A stretch of 64,000 nt of DNA. It comes from an uncultured Spirochaetales bacterium. GTDB taxonomy: Bacteria; Spirochaetota; Spirochaetia; Sphaerochaetales; Sphaerochaetaceae. Position 1 is the stretch's first letter, and each line of letters opens with the position of its first letter. Below, one piece after another: positions 32,387-41,260 of this stretch. The notes under the pieces are model-generated. The model worked only from the letters and a program-made list of their open reading frames with translations. It was not told the DNA's origin and did no database searches. The stretch lies in contig CALXKL010000008.1 in assembly GCA_944388965.1 (NCBI GenBank), positions 27,438-91,437 of the forward strand, in the 5' to 3' direction. Both the position numbers and the translations under genes were made by a program.

Positions 32387-32504
32387 CACACCTGGAAGTC
32401 TAGAGCAGGCGAGTGCCCTTCTCAAGGTGGACATGATGGAAAAGTGGAGGAAATGTGGAAAATGTCCTATCGACCATATCCATTCATCTGGTTACTCTTG
32501 TGGC

Positions 32505-34100
32505 ATGGACCTGAACATAGCACTCGTATTCGTAGCGCTCGTCATGGTGAGCGCGATCTTCGGTTCCCGGATCTCCTCGAAGTCGGGCATGCCTGTGCTG
32601 CTCGTGTTCATGGTCCTGGGCATGATAGCAGGAGTCGACGGAATCGTCGGCATAGACTTCGAGGACTATGATGCGGCCAACACCATCTGCTCTGCGGCGC
32701 TGATCTTCATCATGTTCTACGGCGGTTTCGGAACGAGCTGGAAGGCCGCTCGTCCTGTGGCCGTCCCCTCTATACTGCTTGCAAGCGCAGGTGTCGTGAT
32801 GACCGCCATGCTCACAGGGCTGTTCTGCCGTTTCGTTCTCGGGATGCAGTGGCTCGACGCACTGTTGTTGGGAAGCGTGCTGTCATCGACCGACGCGGCC
32901 AGCGTCTTCTCCATACTGCGAAGCCGTCGTCTGTCTCTGAAATACGGCACGTCATCATTGCTGGAGATGGAGAGCGGAAGCAACGATCCTGCCGCCTACA
33001 TGCTCGTGATGATCTTCCTCGAGATGCGCTCGGCCGGCAGTGTCGGCTTTTTTGCAATCGCATACGACGTCTTCAGCCAGGTCGTCTACGCGATCGTCAT
33101 CGGTCTCGCCCTGGCGCTGGTCACGAGGCGCATACTCTCCAGGTTCAGCTTCCCCGAGGGCTTCACGCCGATTCTTATCCTTGCCGTCGCTCTTCTCTCC
33201 TACGCTCTGCCATCCCTCGTGGGCGGCAACGGGTATCTGGGGGCCTATCTGGTCGGCATACTGCTGGGCAACATGAAGATCGAGGGCAAGAGGGACCTGG
33301 TGTCGTTCTTCAACGTGTTCAACGGGATGATGCAGATACTGATCTTCTTCCTGCTGGGCCTCCTGGCAACGCCAAGGAGCCTGCTTGCAGAGATCCATGT
33401 AGGACTGCTGATCTCCGCATGCATGATCATTGTCGCGCGCCCACTGGCTGTGGCCCTGCTGACGCTTCCATTCCACTTCCCGTTCAGACAGCAGGTTGTC
33501 ATCTGCATGGCGGGACTCCGTGGTGCATCCTCGATCGTGTTCTCGATAGTCGTCACCGTCGCCGGTGCATACGCATACGGCTCGATCTTCAACACCGTCT
33601 TCGTCGTCGTCCTCGTCTCGATACTCCTTCAGGGCTCGCTTCTGCCCTATGTCTCCAGAAAGGTAGGCATGATAGACGAGGAGGAGGACGTCCTCAAGAC
33701 GTTCAACGACTACGAGGAGAACAGCATCGAATTCATCCCGGTCCAGCTTGGTGCGGACTCGGCCTGGACGGGACGCAGGATCATGGACCTGGACACGCCT
33801 CCGGACTCCATCGTCGCCGCGATCGAGCGGCGCGGGGTGCCGCTGGTCCCGAAGGGCGACACCGTTCTGGAAGTGGGGGACCGCATCATCCTCGGCCTGT
33901 CGAGGGAGCAGATAGACACTTCGGTCGGTCTTTCGGAGGAGACGGTCTCGGCCCGTCACCCGTGGGTCGGCAGGACTCTCAAGGACATAAGACCAGACGA
34001 ACTGGTGCTGATGATTCTACGCGACGGAAAGTGTATCATACCAACCGGCGACACGACGATTCGCAAGGGCGACGTGCTGGTCAAGAACGAACAGAGGTGA
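32505..34100 (+). CDS. cation/proton antiporter with RCK-C domains (NhaP2/CvrA type)
   Basis: The 531-residue protein has a CPA1-type antiporter domain with about 12 helices (residues 1-390). The LSSTDAASVFSIL and MESGSNDPAAYMLV segments hold the conserved acidic transport residues. Two TrkA-C/RCK-C type domains follow (PDSIVAAIERRGVPLVPKGDTVLEVGDRIILG and DELVLMILRDGKCIIPTGDTTIRKGDVLVK). This is the NhaP2/CvrA K+/H+ antiporter layout. RCK-C domains can bind c-di-AMP in other bacteria, and a c-di-AMP receptor gene lies 900 bases downstream. The start ATG 32505 begins at the first membrane helix. Confidence 0.9.
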   Translation: MDLNIALVFVALVMVSAIFGSRISSKSGMPVLLVFMVLGMIAGVDGIVGIDFEDYDAANTICSAALIFIMFYGGFGTSWKAARPVAVPSILLASAGVVMTAMLTGLFCRFVLGMQWLDALLLGSVLSSTDAASVFSILRSRRLSLKYGTSSLLEMESGSNDPAAYMLVMIFLEMRSAGSVGFFAIAYDVFSQVVYAIVIGLALALVTRRILSRFSFPEGFTPILILAVALLSYALPSLVGGNGYLGAYLVGILLGNMKIEGKRDLVSFFNVFNGMMQILIFFLLGLLATPRSLLAEIHVGLLISACMIIVARPLAVALLTLPFHFPFRQQVVICMAGLRGASSIVFSIVVTVAGAYAYGSIFNTVFVVVLVSILLQGSLLPYVSRKVGMIDEEEDVLKTFNDYEENSIEFIPVQLGADSAWTGRRIMDLDTPPDSIVAAIERRGVPLVPKGDTVLEVGDRIILGLSREQIDTSVGLSEETVSARHPWVGRTLKDIRPDELVLMILRDGKCIIPTGDTTIRKGDVLVKNEQR

Positions 34101-34107
34101 TGCAATC

Positions 34108-34968
34108 ATGAACATATATGACGTGGGGCTTGTCCTTGAAGGCGGCGCGATGCGCGGCATGTTCACGGCAGGCGTGCTGGATGTCCTCATGGAGAAGGAC
34201 GTCTATATTATGAACTGCGTGGGCGTGTCCGCAGGTGCGGTGTTCGGCTGCAACTACAAGTCCCGGCAGATCGGCAGGACGATCCGCTACAACAAGCGCT
34301 TCTGCCGCAATCCACATTACGTGTCGTTCCGCTCCTGGCTTTTCACGGGCGACCTGTATGGTGCCGATTTCGGCTACAGGAGGATACCCTACGAACTCGA
34401 TGTATTCGATACGGACACGTTTTGTGCCAACGACATGAAGTTCCATGTCGGGGCGACGAACCTGCTTACCGGGGAATGCGACTTCCACACCCTGACCGAC
34501 GGCGGGGACCGTGACCTGCTGTGGCTACGCGCCTCGGCATCCATGCCTCTTGTCTCACGGGTCGTGACGATCGACGGAATCCCATACATGGACGGGGGGT
34601 CGGCCGACTCGATTCCATTGGACTACATGGAGGGCCTCGGCTTCAGACGCAATGTCCTGCTGCTCACACAGCCGGATGGATTCGTCAAGCAGAGAAACGG
34701 CATGCTCCCGCTGATCAGGATGAAGTACGGCAGGCGCTATCCTGCGCTTGTGGACGTCCTGAAGCATCGCCACGAAGTGTACAACAGGACTCTTGAGACG
34801 ATACGGGAGCGAAGAAGGGACGGACTTGTCTACGTGATCCAGCCGCCCGAAGCGCTGGGCATCAAGGCCGTGGAGCATGACAGCGGCAATCTTGAACGCG
34901 TCTACCGTATCGGACGGGATACCGCCGAGCGTATCCTTCCTTCTCTGATGGACTTTTTGCACTCGTGA
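34108..34968 (+). CDS. patatin-like phospholipase
   Basis: The 286-residue protein has the patatin catalytic dyad layout: oxyanion loop EGGAMRGMFTAG at residues 10-21, nucleophile Ser in GVSAGAVFG near residue 41, and Asp in DGGSADSIPL near 165. It should hydrolyse lipid acyl esters. It is of the RssA/YjjU-like bacterial type, with a C-terminal helical part. It lies 7 bases after the antiporter gene and may be co-transcribed with it. Confidence 0.92.
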   Translation: MNIYDVGLVLEGGAMRGMFTAGVLDVLMEKDVYIMNCVGVSAGAVFGCNYKSRQIGRTIRYNKRFCRNPHYVSFRSWLFTGDLYGADFGYRRIPYELDVFDTDTFCANDMKFHVGATNLLTGECDFHTLTDGGDRDLLWLRASASMPLVSRVVTIDGIPYMDGGSADSIPLDYMEGLGFRRNVLLLTQPDGFVKQRNGMLPLIRMKYGRRYPALVDVLKHRHEVYNRTLETIRERRRDGLVYVIQPPEALGIKAVEHDSGNLERVYRIGRDTAERILPSLMDFLHS

Positions 34969-34985
34969 GCGCGATGGTGTAGAAT
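34957..34985 (+). promoter_or_regulatory. promoter of the DarA-like gene
   Basis: TTGCAC (34957-34962) and TAGAAT (34980-34985) are 17 bases apart. The start codon at 35006 follows with AGGAGGT at about 6 bases, so this message has an ordinary leader. Confidence 0.65.
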
Positions 34986-35005
34986 GACGGTCAGGAGGTG
35001 TCGAT

Positions 35006-35344
35006 ATGAAGATGGTTTTCGCGATCATAAGCAAGTCGGATGAGGACATCACGGTCACGGCCTTGAACGAGGCCGGGTTCTTCGCGACCAAGCTCAGCTC
35101 GACCGGGGGGTTCCTGAAGAAGACCAACACGTCCATCATCGTCGGAACCGATGATGACAAGGTGCCGCAGGTCCTCGACATACTCAGACGCTATGCGGGA
35201 AAGAGGATAGACGAGATGCCTTACGTCGCTCCTTCGATGTCGCGCCCGTCGGCCGGCGTCGGAGCGCCTTACGTGACGGTGCCGACCAGTGCCGGCGGAG
35301 CCACCGTGTTCGTGCTGGACGTCTCGGCGTTCGAGAAGTTCTGA
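35006..35344 (+). CDS. darA: cyclic di-AMP receptor (DarA/PstA-like)
   Basis: The 112-residue protein is a PII-like DarA/PstA family member that binds c-di-AMP as a trimer. Family features are KMVFAIISKSDEDITVTALNEAGF at the start, the STGGFLKKTNTSIIVGTDDDKV segment that contacts the nucleotide, and the C-terminal VPTSAGGATVFVLDV. The large loop between the two halves is present. No diadenylate cyclase is in the window. A good promoter and ribosome site precede it and a strong hairpin follows, so it is its own unit. Confidence 0.92.
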   Translation: MKMVFAIISKSDEDITVTALNEAGFFATKLSSTGGFLKKTNTSIIVGTDDDKVPQVLDILRRYAGKRIDEMPYVAPSMSRPSAGVGAPYVTVPTSAGGATVFVLDVSAFEKF

Positions 35345-35361
35345 TTCAGACCGTCTGTATG

Positions 35362-35399
35362 CACAAATCCCCCGAGGATCGCTCCCTGGGGGATTTGTG
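35362..35399. terminator. bidirectional hairpin terminator
   Basis: CACAAATCCCCC (35362-35373) and GGGGGATTTGTG (35388-35399) form a perfect 12-base stem between the convergent darA and mannitol-dehydrogenase-family genes. There is no long T-tract, but the stem contains AAAT/ATTT at its base. Confidence 0.75.
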
Positions 35400-35425
35400 T
35401 CTTCATCGGTATATCGGTATAGGAG

Positions 35426-37036
35426 CTAGGCGTTCACTACGTCATGTATCGTGGCGCGTACGCATCCCTTTCCAGCAACCATCCTGGTGAAATCCTCGAC
35501 CACGGTGCCGAACAGCGGCGTCGCCGTCACGTCGAGACCGAAGATCTTCTCGTTCGACAGCAGCGGTCTGAGGCGCTGTGTGAAGTCGCCCTTCGAGCCC
35601 AGCGTGATTCCAGAGAGCATCGGTTGCAGGGTATCGGTCATCGGGTCCGGACTGAGCGTGAAGGCCTCTCCTTCGTCGTCCACGGCCAGCAGATAGCGCA
35701 GATACATCGCGTACACGAGTGGTACGACCCTGAGGCTTGTGACGTCCAGCTTGTCGGATGCAAGATAGCTCTTGATCGTCTCGCCGAAGCGGATGGACAG
35801 TTTCTGGCTGGTGTCTGTCGCAATGCGCTGCGGGGTATCGGGCATGAACGGGTTGGGGATCCTCTTGTGGATGACCTCGTCGATGAAGGCCCTGGGATCG
35901 ATGATGCCCGGGTCCGTGACCACCGGCAGGCCCTCCCTGTAGCCGAGTATGTCGACCATCTTCCTGAGGTCCTCGTCCTGCATCTCCCTGCTGATCAGCG
36001 TGTATCCCAGCAGACAGCCGGAGAGCGCCAGTGCAGTGTGGAGGGGATTGAGACAGGTCGTGACCTTCATCCTCTCGACCTTGTCGACGGTCTGTCTGTC
36101 GCAGAAGTACACGCCAGCCTCCTCGAGGGCCGGACGTCCGGCGGGGAACCTGTCCTCTATGACGAGGTATTCCGCCTCCTCCGCATTGACGAAGGGTGCG
36201 ATGTATGTGTGCTTCGCCGTGACGATGGGCTCGCTGTCCTCGAAGCCGTCCTTCTCGAGCATCTGCCTGACGCTCTCGTCAGGGCGCGGTGTGATCTTGT
36301 CGATCATGGATATCGGGAAGCTGACACGCTTCTCGTCGCCGATGTACTCGAGGAAGGCCTTGTCTGCAGATCCGTTGTCGACATACGCCTTGGCGATGGT
36401 CTCGATGGCCGCCTTGAGCTTGTCTCCGTTGTGCGAGCAGTTGTCCATGGAGACCAGGGCGATCGGGTATGCTCCCTTCTGCCACCTGAGATACATCAGG
36501 TATGTGAGGTTGCACAGGAAGACGGATGCCTGGTCGATGGGCCTGGCGAAGTCCGCGACGTAGAACGGGAAGAGCTCCCCGGCCGGGTTGTACAGCGCAT
36601 AGCCTTTCTCCGTGATCGTGAACGACACCATCTGGAGGGACGGGTTCGTGAACGCGTCCACAAGCGTCTTCCATTCACCCTCGTCGCTCCGGTCGCACTT
36701 GACGGCCTCCACCACAGAGGCGATTACCTCCTTGTCGATCGAACCGTCTGCCTTGAGCGTGACCGCCAGCGTGAGGTTGTCATGCGGGGCATAGATCCTG
36801 TCGATGATCTCTCCGTCGAAGCCTTCTCCTGCGATGATGCCCGTGTCCATCAGGCCCTTGTCCAGAAGTCTCTGGCAGAGCTTCGCGGGGAAGATGCGGA
36901 AGATGTTCCCCGATCCGAAATGCACCCACTGCGCTCTGGATGCCGTGTTGCATTTCACCTTCTCATAGTCGAAGGACGGAAGGCGGTAGCCCTTCCATTC
37001 GTCCTTTCGTGCCAGTTCAGCCAATGTGAGTTTCAT
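35426..37036 (-). CDS. uxuB: fructuronate reductase (mannitol dehydrogenase family)
   Basis: The 536-residue long-chain polyol dehydrogenase fits UxuB, which reduces D-fructuronate to D-mannonate with NADH. Visible marks are WVHFGSGNIFRIFPAKL at residues 37-53 (dinucleotide-binding start), the SMDNCSHNG segment near 193, and KVERMKVTTCLNPLHTALALSG near 318, which carries the catalytic Lys/Asn/His set of the family. The gene follows the gntR and uxuA genes in one minus-strand operon, which supports UxuB over mannitol dehydrogenase. Confidence 0.92.
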   Translation of the reverse strand: MKLTLAELARKDEWKGYRLPSFDYEKVKCNTASRAQWVHFGSGNIFRIFPAKLCQRLLDKGLMDTGIIAGEGFDGEIIDRIYAPHDNLTLAVTLKADGSIDKEVIASVVEAVKCDRSDEGEWKTLVDAFTNPSLQMVSFTITEKGYALYNPAGELFPFYVADFARPIDQASVFLCNLTYLMYLRWQKGAYPIALVSMDNCSHNGDKLKAAIETIAKAYVDNGSADKAFLEYIGDEKRVSFPISMIDKITPRPDESVRQMLEKDGFEDSEPIVTAKHTYIAPFVNAEEAEYLVIEDRFPAGRPALEEAGVYFCDRQTVDKVERMKVTTCLNPLHTALALSGCLLGYTLISREMQDEDLRKMVDILGYREGLPVVTDPGIIDPRAFIDEVIHKRIPNPFMPDTPQRIATDTSQKLSIRFGETIKSYLASDKLDVTSLRVVPLVYAMYLRYLLAVDDEGEAFTLSPDPMTDTLQPMLSGITLGSKGDFTQRLRPLLSNEKIFGLDVTATPLFGTVVEDFTRMVAGKGCVRATIHDVVNA

Positions 37037-37051
37037 GTCCTCGTACTCCTT

Positions 37052-37747
37052 TCACCTTGTCGATTCCGCTGTGAAGAAATCGGGATAGGCCACTGTCAGA
37101 TGGTCAAGTTCGTCCCCGAGTTTTCCGAAGTGTCCGGCAAGGAGGGTCTTCGCCCTCTCCCTGTCGTCCTTCTCGATTGCATCGACCATCGCCTCGTGCT
37201 CCTCGTATACGGCCTCCATGCTGGTGGCGACCTTCATGTTGAGAAGCCTTGCGCGGTGCTCGTTTCCCGTATGGGCCTGTATGACCTTGAGTATCCTCTC
37301 GTAGCCGACCTCGTCATAGAACACCGTATGGAAGTCTATGTCCGAGGTGAGGAACGCCACGACGTCACCGGTCAGAAGCGCCGTCCTCTGCTGCAGAAGG
37401 CAGCCGCGCAGTCTCGTGACGAGAACCAGTCTGCCTTTCTCGTCATATTCCCTTTCCAGGAACTCGTCGAAGACCCGCAGCTCCACAGCAGTACGCAGAA
37501 AGCGCTCCTGCATGATCGTCTCGCGGTCGAGATATGATACTCTGGTGCCCTTCTGTGGGAAGATGTCCACAAGCCTGTCCCTCTCGAGCCTGAGCAGCGC
37601 ATCGCGTACAGGTGAACGCGACACGCCGAGCTCCTGTGACAGGTGGACGAGCTGAAGCTCCTGGCCTGGATCGTACACCAGGTTCTCTATCTTCCCCCTC
37701 AGCTCGTCATATACCCAGCTTCCCGCCTGACGTTCGTATCTGCTCAT
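37052..37747 (-). CDS. GntR family regulator (FadR/UxuR-like)
   Basis: The 231-residue protein has an N-terminal GntR winged helix (LVHLSQELGVSRSPVRDALLRLERDRLV) and a C-terminal helical FCD ligand domain with metal-type residues (DIDFHTVFYDEVG, HEAMVDAIEKDD). It lies between uxuA and uxuB, overlaps the uxuA stop by 4 bases, and is the likely hexuronate-responsive regulator of the operon. ATG 37747 is chosen over the longer frame, which overlaps uxuA deeply. Confidence 0.9.
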   Translation of the reverse strand: MSRYERQAGSWVYDELRGKIENLVYDPGQELQLVHLSQELGVSRSPVRDALLRLERDRLVDIFPQKGTRVSYLDRETIMQERFLRTAVELRVFDEFLEREYDEKGRLVLVTRLRGCLLQQRTALLTGDVVAFLTSDIDFHTVFYDEVGYERILKVIQAHTGNEHRARLLNMKVATSMEAVYEEHEAMVDAIEKDDRERAKTLLAGHFGKLGDELDHLTVAYPDFFTAESTR

Positions 37748-38820
37748 ACGCCCCTGGCTTCCGCCTTGTCGATGGCCTCCCAAAGGCCTTCGATGTACAC
37801 GGCACCCAGAGCCCTGTCGTAGAGTCCGTATCCAGGCATGCACTTCTCGCCCCAGATCGTCCTTCCATGGTCAGGGCGGATGGGTCCTTCGAAGCCGATG
37901 TCATGAAGCGCCTTGACCGCCTCGTACATGTCGAAGGAGCCGTCGGAGGACAGGTGTGCAGCCTCTTCGAAGACGCCCTTGGAGAAGTGATGCAGATTCC
38001 TGACATGTGCGAAATGGATCCGCTTGCCGCAGGCCTTGATAAGGTCGGGGAAATCGATGTCGGGGTTGGAGCCGAGACTTCCCATGCAGAAGGTCAGTCC
38101 GTTGTAGTCCTTGTCGACCGCCTTGAAGAGCCTAAGAATTGCATCCTTGCCGGTGATGATCCTGGGCAGACCGAAGACAGGCCATGCCGGATCGTCCGGA
38201 TGGATCGCCATCTTGATTCCGTACTTCTCGCACACGGGGCCGATCGCCTCGAGGAAGTAGACGAGGTTGTTGAACAGCTTGTCGCTGTCGACGTCCTTGT
38301 ATGCCTCGAAGAGCTCGGCGACATGGGAAAGCCTCTCAGGCTCCCAGCCCGGCATTACGAAGCCGTTGGAGTTGTCATTGGTCTGGTTGAAGAAGGTCTG
38401 CGGGTCGATGGAGTCCACGACTTTCTGGTCATAGGCGAGGACGGTGGATCCGTCAGGACGCATCTTTGCAAGATCCGTGCGGGTCCAGTCGAAGACGGGC
38501 ATGAAGTTGTAGCACACAAGGTCGATGCCTTCCTGTCCCAGGTGCTCGAGTGTGTTGATGTAGTTGCGGATGTACCTGTCCCTGTCCGGAGTACCGATCT
38601 TGATGGCGTCATGAATGTTGACGCTTTCGATTCCCTCTATCTTCAGACCCGCTTCCTCGACGATCCTCTTGAGCTCGTGGATCCTCTCCCGTGGCCATTC
38701 CTCGCCGGCGGGGATGTCGTATAGGGTGGTGATGACGCCTGTGACCCCGGGGATCTGTCTGATCTGCTGTAGCGTGACCGAATCGAATCCAGGACCATAC
38801 CAGCGGAGTGTCATTTTCAT
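37744..38820 (-). CDS. uxuA: mannonate dehydratase
   Basis: The 358-residue TIM-barrel enzyme dehydrates D-mannonate to 2-keto-3-deoxygluconate. Typical UxuA features are LRWYGPGFDSVTLQQIRQIPGVTGVITTLYDIP-like N-terminus, WPRERIHELK near residue 42, HPDDPAWPVFGLPRI near 183, and HFAHVRN with metal-binding His/Cys positions (CMGSLG) near 220. Length is normal. AAAGGAGAGAG precedes the start. It heads the operon uxuA-gntR-uxuB. KdgK and KdgA for the next steps are not in the window. Confidence 0.95.
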   Translation of the reverse strand: MKMTLRWYGPGFDSVTLQQIRQIPGVTGVITTLYDIPAGEEWPRERIHELKRIVEEAGLKIEGIESVNIHDAIKIGTPDRDRYIRNYINTLEHLGQEGIDLVCYNFMPVFDWTRTDLAKMRPDGSTVLAYDQKVVDSIDPQTFFNQTNDNSNGFVMPGWEPERLSHVAELFEAYKDVDSDKLFNNLVYFLEAIGPVCEKYGIKMAIHPDDPAWPVFGLPRIITGKDAILRLFKAVDKDYNGLTFCMGSLGSNPDIDFPDLIKACGKRIHFAHVRNLHHFSKGVFEEAAHLSSDGSFDMYEAVKALHDIGFEGPIRPDHGRTIWGEKCMPGYGLYDRALGAVYIEGLWEAIDKAEARGV

Positions 38821-38851
38821 ATGAGTGCTCTCTCCTTTTTCAAAATTGATA

Positions 38852-38861
38852 TATTAGAATA
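38852..38861. promoter_or_regulatory. candidate GntR operator upstream of uxuA
   Basis: TATTAGAATA is a short palindrome about 30 bases upstream of uxuA in an AT-rich promoter region, next to a further TAG-type half-site. It is a plausible binding site for the operon's GntR protein, but the consensus is not proven here. Confidence 0.3.
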
Positions 38862-39266
38862 CTAGACCCGAATTCTGCATCTGTAAAGCTTTTTTTCTGC
38901 TGATTTATAGAATATATCATATAGCGGACAAGAGACATGCCATTTGGTGATTGTCATAGATATCCAGAGCCTTGGCTGATCAATGAAAGAAAAGGGAAGA
39001 TAGTGCAAAATGAATATTAAATTAAAATAATGATACCTAATTAGGAATGTAAATATTTTATAATATATGAAGATTTGAATAATAGACATTTCAGGTCGGT
39101 TTCAGATGTCCACATTGCTATTGCTGATGTCTTTGATTGGTCAAAGTCATTGTGATATGACGATTTAGTTAATCAATTTAATAGTATTCAATTAATTAAT
39201 AATTAGGTGATTTAATTATTTAGTATTAGATAAATCATTATAATATAAAGAGTTATAAGAAAATCG

Positions 39267-39295
39267 TTGACAATATTATTAAAACAATGTTATAT
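39267..39295 (+). promoter_or_regulatory. near-consensus sigma-70 promoter in the AT island
   Basis: TTGACA (39267-39272), a 17-base spacer and TTATAT (39290-39295) make one of the best promoters in the window. It lies about 33 bases before the small ORF start. AT-rich DNA gives such matches more easily, so confidence is moderate. Confidence 0.6.
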
Positions 39296-39327
39296 TATAT
39301 CTAGAAATCATAAAAGGAATGATTTCG

Positions 39328-39483
39328 ATGGTTTTTTTAAATGTGTACGGCTTGCAGCCTGTGGCGTCCATGGTGATGGATCCGGAAGCGATTTCGAGTG
39401 TTCCGGAGAAGATGAGGGAAAGAAGAAGCGCCAGTGTTCGAGGACGGTTACAGGATGCATTGCCTCAAGGAAGCGGAGCATGA
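39328..39483 (+). CDS. small ORF, unknown 51-residue protein
   Basis: ATG 39328 follows AAAAGGA at about 9 bases and a near-consensus promoter at 39267-39295. The product is 51 residues: a mildly hydrophobic start (VFLNVYGLQPVAS), a Met/Asp/Pro-rich middle (MVMDPEAISSVPEKM), and a basic Arg-rich end (RERRSASVRGR). No family is recognised and there are no cysteines. It could be a regulatory microprotein, a precursor peptide, or a remnant of a longer gene. Confidence 0.45.
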   Translation: MVFLNVYGLQPVASMVMDPEAISSVPEKMRERRSASVRGRLQDALPQGSGA

Positions 39484-40554
39484 AGGGTGTTGTGACGTTT
39501 CCTCATAGCGATGCTTCGACATCGCGCAACCTCCTCCTTTGAACGGGGTGCTTCCTGTTTCCGTCATGACTTAAGGATGATGGAAGAGGAAACATCTCGT
39601 TCACTATTCTTGTGTAACGGAGGTTCCTGTCTTCACGTGGCCTTTGACTCTGATTCTGTTCTGCTGTTATGGAAATCGCGACATGTAATGTCGAGATGTT
39701 CCCGATCCTGTTCATCGATATGCAGAGCTTCTGGGAGCATGGATAGAAATCTTTTCAGATTCCAGGCGGCTTATTCGAATGGACATGCTCATCATACCTT
39801 CAAGCATGAGCATGATTGCACTGGATTCCTAGGCTGGTTCTAATTCTCCTAAAGTGAACTAGTGTGAATGGAAAAGAATCGAGGTTGCTGAAAAGTCCTG
39901 TCGATAGATGTTCAGTTATGTCTGCAGGCCAACATCATCTTTTAGGAATGAATCCGTTGTCGAGTACATCTTCTAATCAGGGCAGGAGTAGGTACATGGA
40001 CTGGTCTGGAATAGTGTAGATGATATCGTATTCATTTGTTACAAGGACAATGTATTTACACTCCTGATTTGCAATGACTATTTTGTATCCGTGTCTGTCT
40101 GGACGCACTTTGATGTCCTGATTTGAACAATAATGCATTGAATAGGTCTACAAGCAACGAAACATGACATGATTTGTCAATTAATAATGAATTTCCAAAC
40201 ATAACTCAGGCCAATTTTCAGTACGATGGCATAAAATCCTGAAGCACTTCATTGAATCATTATAAATTTCAATGGATATGACACCGTTATAATCATGCAA
40301 CCATGCCAAGGAGTCTATCAGACGACATGGAGTTCAAGATTTCCAGTTCAACTATCTGTCCACTGGATGACTTTCCTTGTTTGAGATTTACGGCATTGTT
40401 TCAGCATGGTGTATTCTCATGTCCAGCACATTGGGCATGTCGTCCGACTTCGTCCATTCATCTGAGTCTTCGGCATTCGGAAAATCCATGTCAGGCCAAG
40501 TGGAATGGACGCTCTGGAGGGGATGATGCTGATTCGCCTAGAGTGAACAATATG

Positions 40555-41214
40555 TCAGTTGCCTGACTTCTCCCTTTTGAGAATCTCGAAGAGCACGATG
40601 GCAAGCGGGATGACTCCAAGGACAAGAGTGTGTGTCCCGAGGATCCGGCTTGCAAGTGCACAGGAAAGAGCTCCGAGCACGAAGGTCAGAATCATGCCGA
40701 TGTGGTACATGGACTTCCTCAATGCCCCTCTGTCTCCATCCTTGAGCGCATGGTAGAGCATGGAGCCGCCTCCACGCAGATGGGCTGTGCAGAACAGCGT
40801 GGAGAGCTGCACGCCTCTTGCCTGGCGGAAGGTGTTGTACTGCATGCTGCTGATCAGGGCGATTGCGACATGGTAGATGGTGAACGGAGTGGACTGGGGT
40901 AGAAATGACAGCAGTGCAAGCAGCAGCATCTCGCCTACAAGAAGAAGTGAAGGCCAGCGACGCTTCAGCCTGTCAGAGAGAAGCTCCGACAGGAACGTCC
41001 CTATGAAGAATGTCGTTATCGGAATGAGGACGGAGACCATCCTCTGCCAGTCGCCGTTTGCGGCGTTGAGTGCGAGTATGAGCAGGTTCGCCGTCTCCGC
41101 GTTGGCGAACACTCCTCCCTTCAGGTAATAGGAGTACGCCCCCATGAATCCTCCGGAAAGCATAAGGAGGATGAACATGTGGTAGTGGTCCATGCTTGTC
41201 TTGGCTTTTTCCAT
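40555..41214 (-). CDS. YoaK/DUF1275 family membrane protein
   Basis: The 219-residue protein has six predicted helices. The first contains MLSGGFMGAYSYYLKGGVFANAETANLL, the usual DUF1275 signature (GGxxDAxxYxxxGxxFxxxxTGN type, here with AETAN in place of the TGN region), and MQYNTFRQARGVQLSTLFCTAHLRGGG near residue 125 matches the second half-repeat (QN...T...TG). Family function is unknown; transport is assumed. A TATAGT box lies 7 bases before ATG 41214 on the minus strand, without a ribosome site. Confidence 0.85.
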   Translation of the reverse strand: MEKAKTSMDHYHMFILLMLSGGFMGAYSYYLKGGVFANAETANLLILALNAANGDWQRMVSVLIPITTFFIGTFLSELLSDRLKRRWPSLLLVGEMLLLALLSFLPQSTPFTIYHVAIALISSMQYNTFRQARGVQLSTLFCTAHLRGGGSMLYHALKDGDRGALRKSMYHIGMILTFVLGALSCALASRILGTHTLVLGVIPLAIVLFEILKREKSGN

Positions 41215-41260
41215 GTAACCGACTATATCTTCATGTCGGTTTTTGGACTACACTTCCAGC

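Larger units (their letters stand above)
38862..40554. other. AT-rich island with almost no genes
   Basis: About 1.7 kb between uxuA and the YoaK-like gene. The first 450 bases are very AT-rich (repeated TTAATTAA- and ATAATATA-like strings), in sharp contrast to the GC-rich surroundings. Open frames at 39511-39843 and 40303-40566 show no family features and have poor codon bias. Only the ORF at 39328-39483 has a promoter and a ribosome site. The region may be a decayed insertion. Confidence 0.6.

Noticed and set aside
32849..34111. 420-codon plus-strand frame inside the antiporter gene
   Set aside because: Out-of-frame shadow; the antiporter frame has membrane helices and RCK-C motifs.
35444..37537. 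697-codon plus-strand open frame opposite uxuB and gntR
   Set aside because: It is antisense to clear UxuB and GntR genes, has no domain features and reflects high GC with few stop codons.
38862..39310. possible replication origin in the AT-rich stretch
   Set aside because: No DnaA-box clusters (TTATCCACA type) and no dnaA/dnaN/gyr genes nearby.
39511..39843. 110-codon frame in the AT island
   Set aside because: Ser/Arg/His-rich without family signal, promoter or ribosome site.
40303..40566. 87-codon frame before the YoaK-like gene
   Set aside because: No ribosome site, irregular composition and overlap with the end of the YoaK-like gene.
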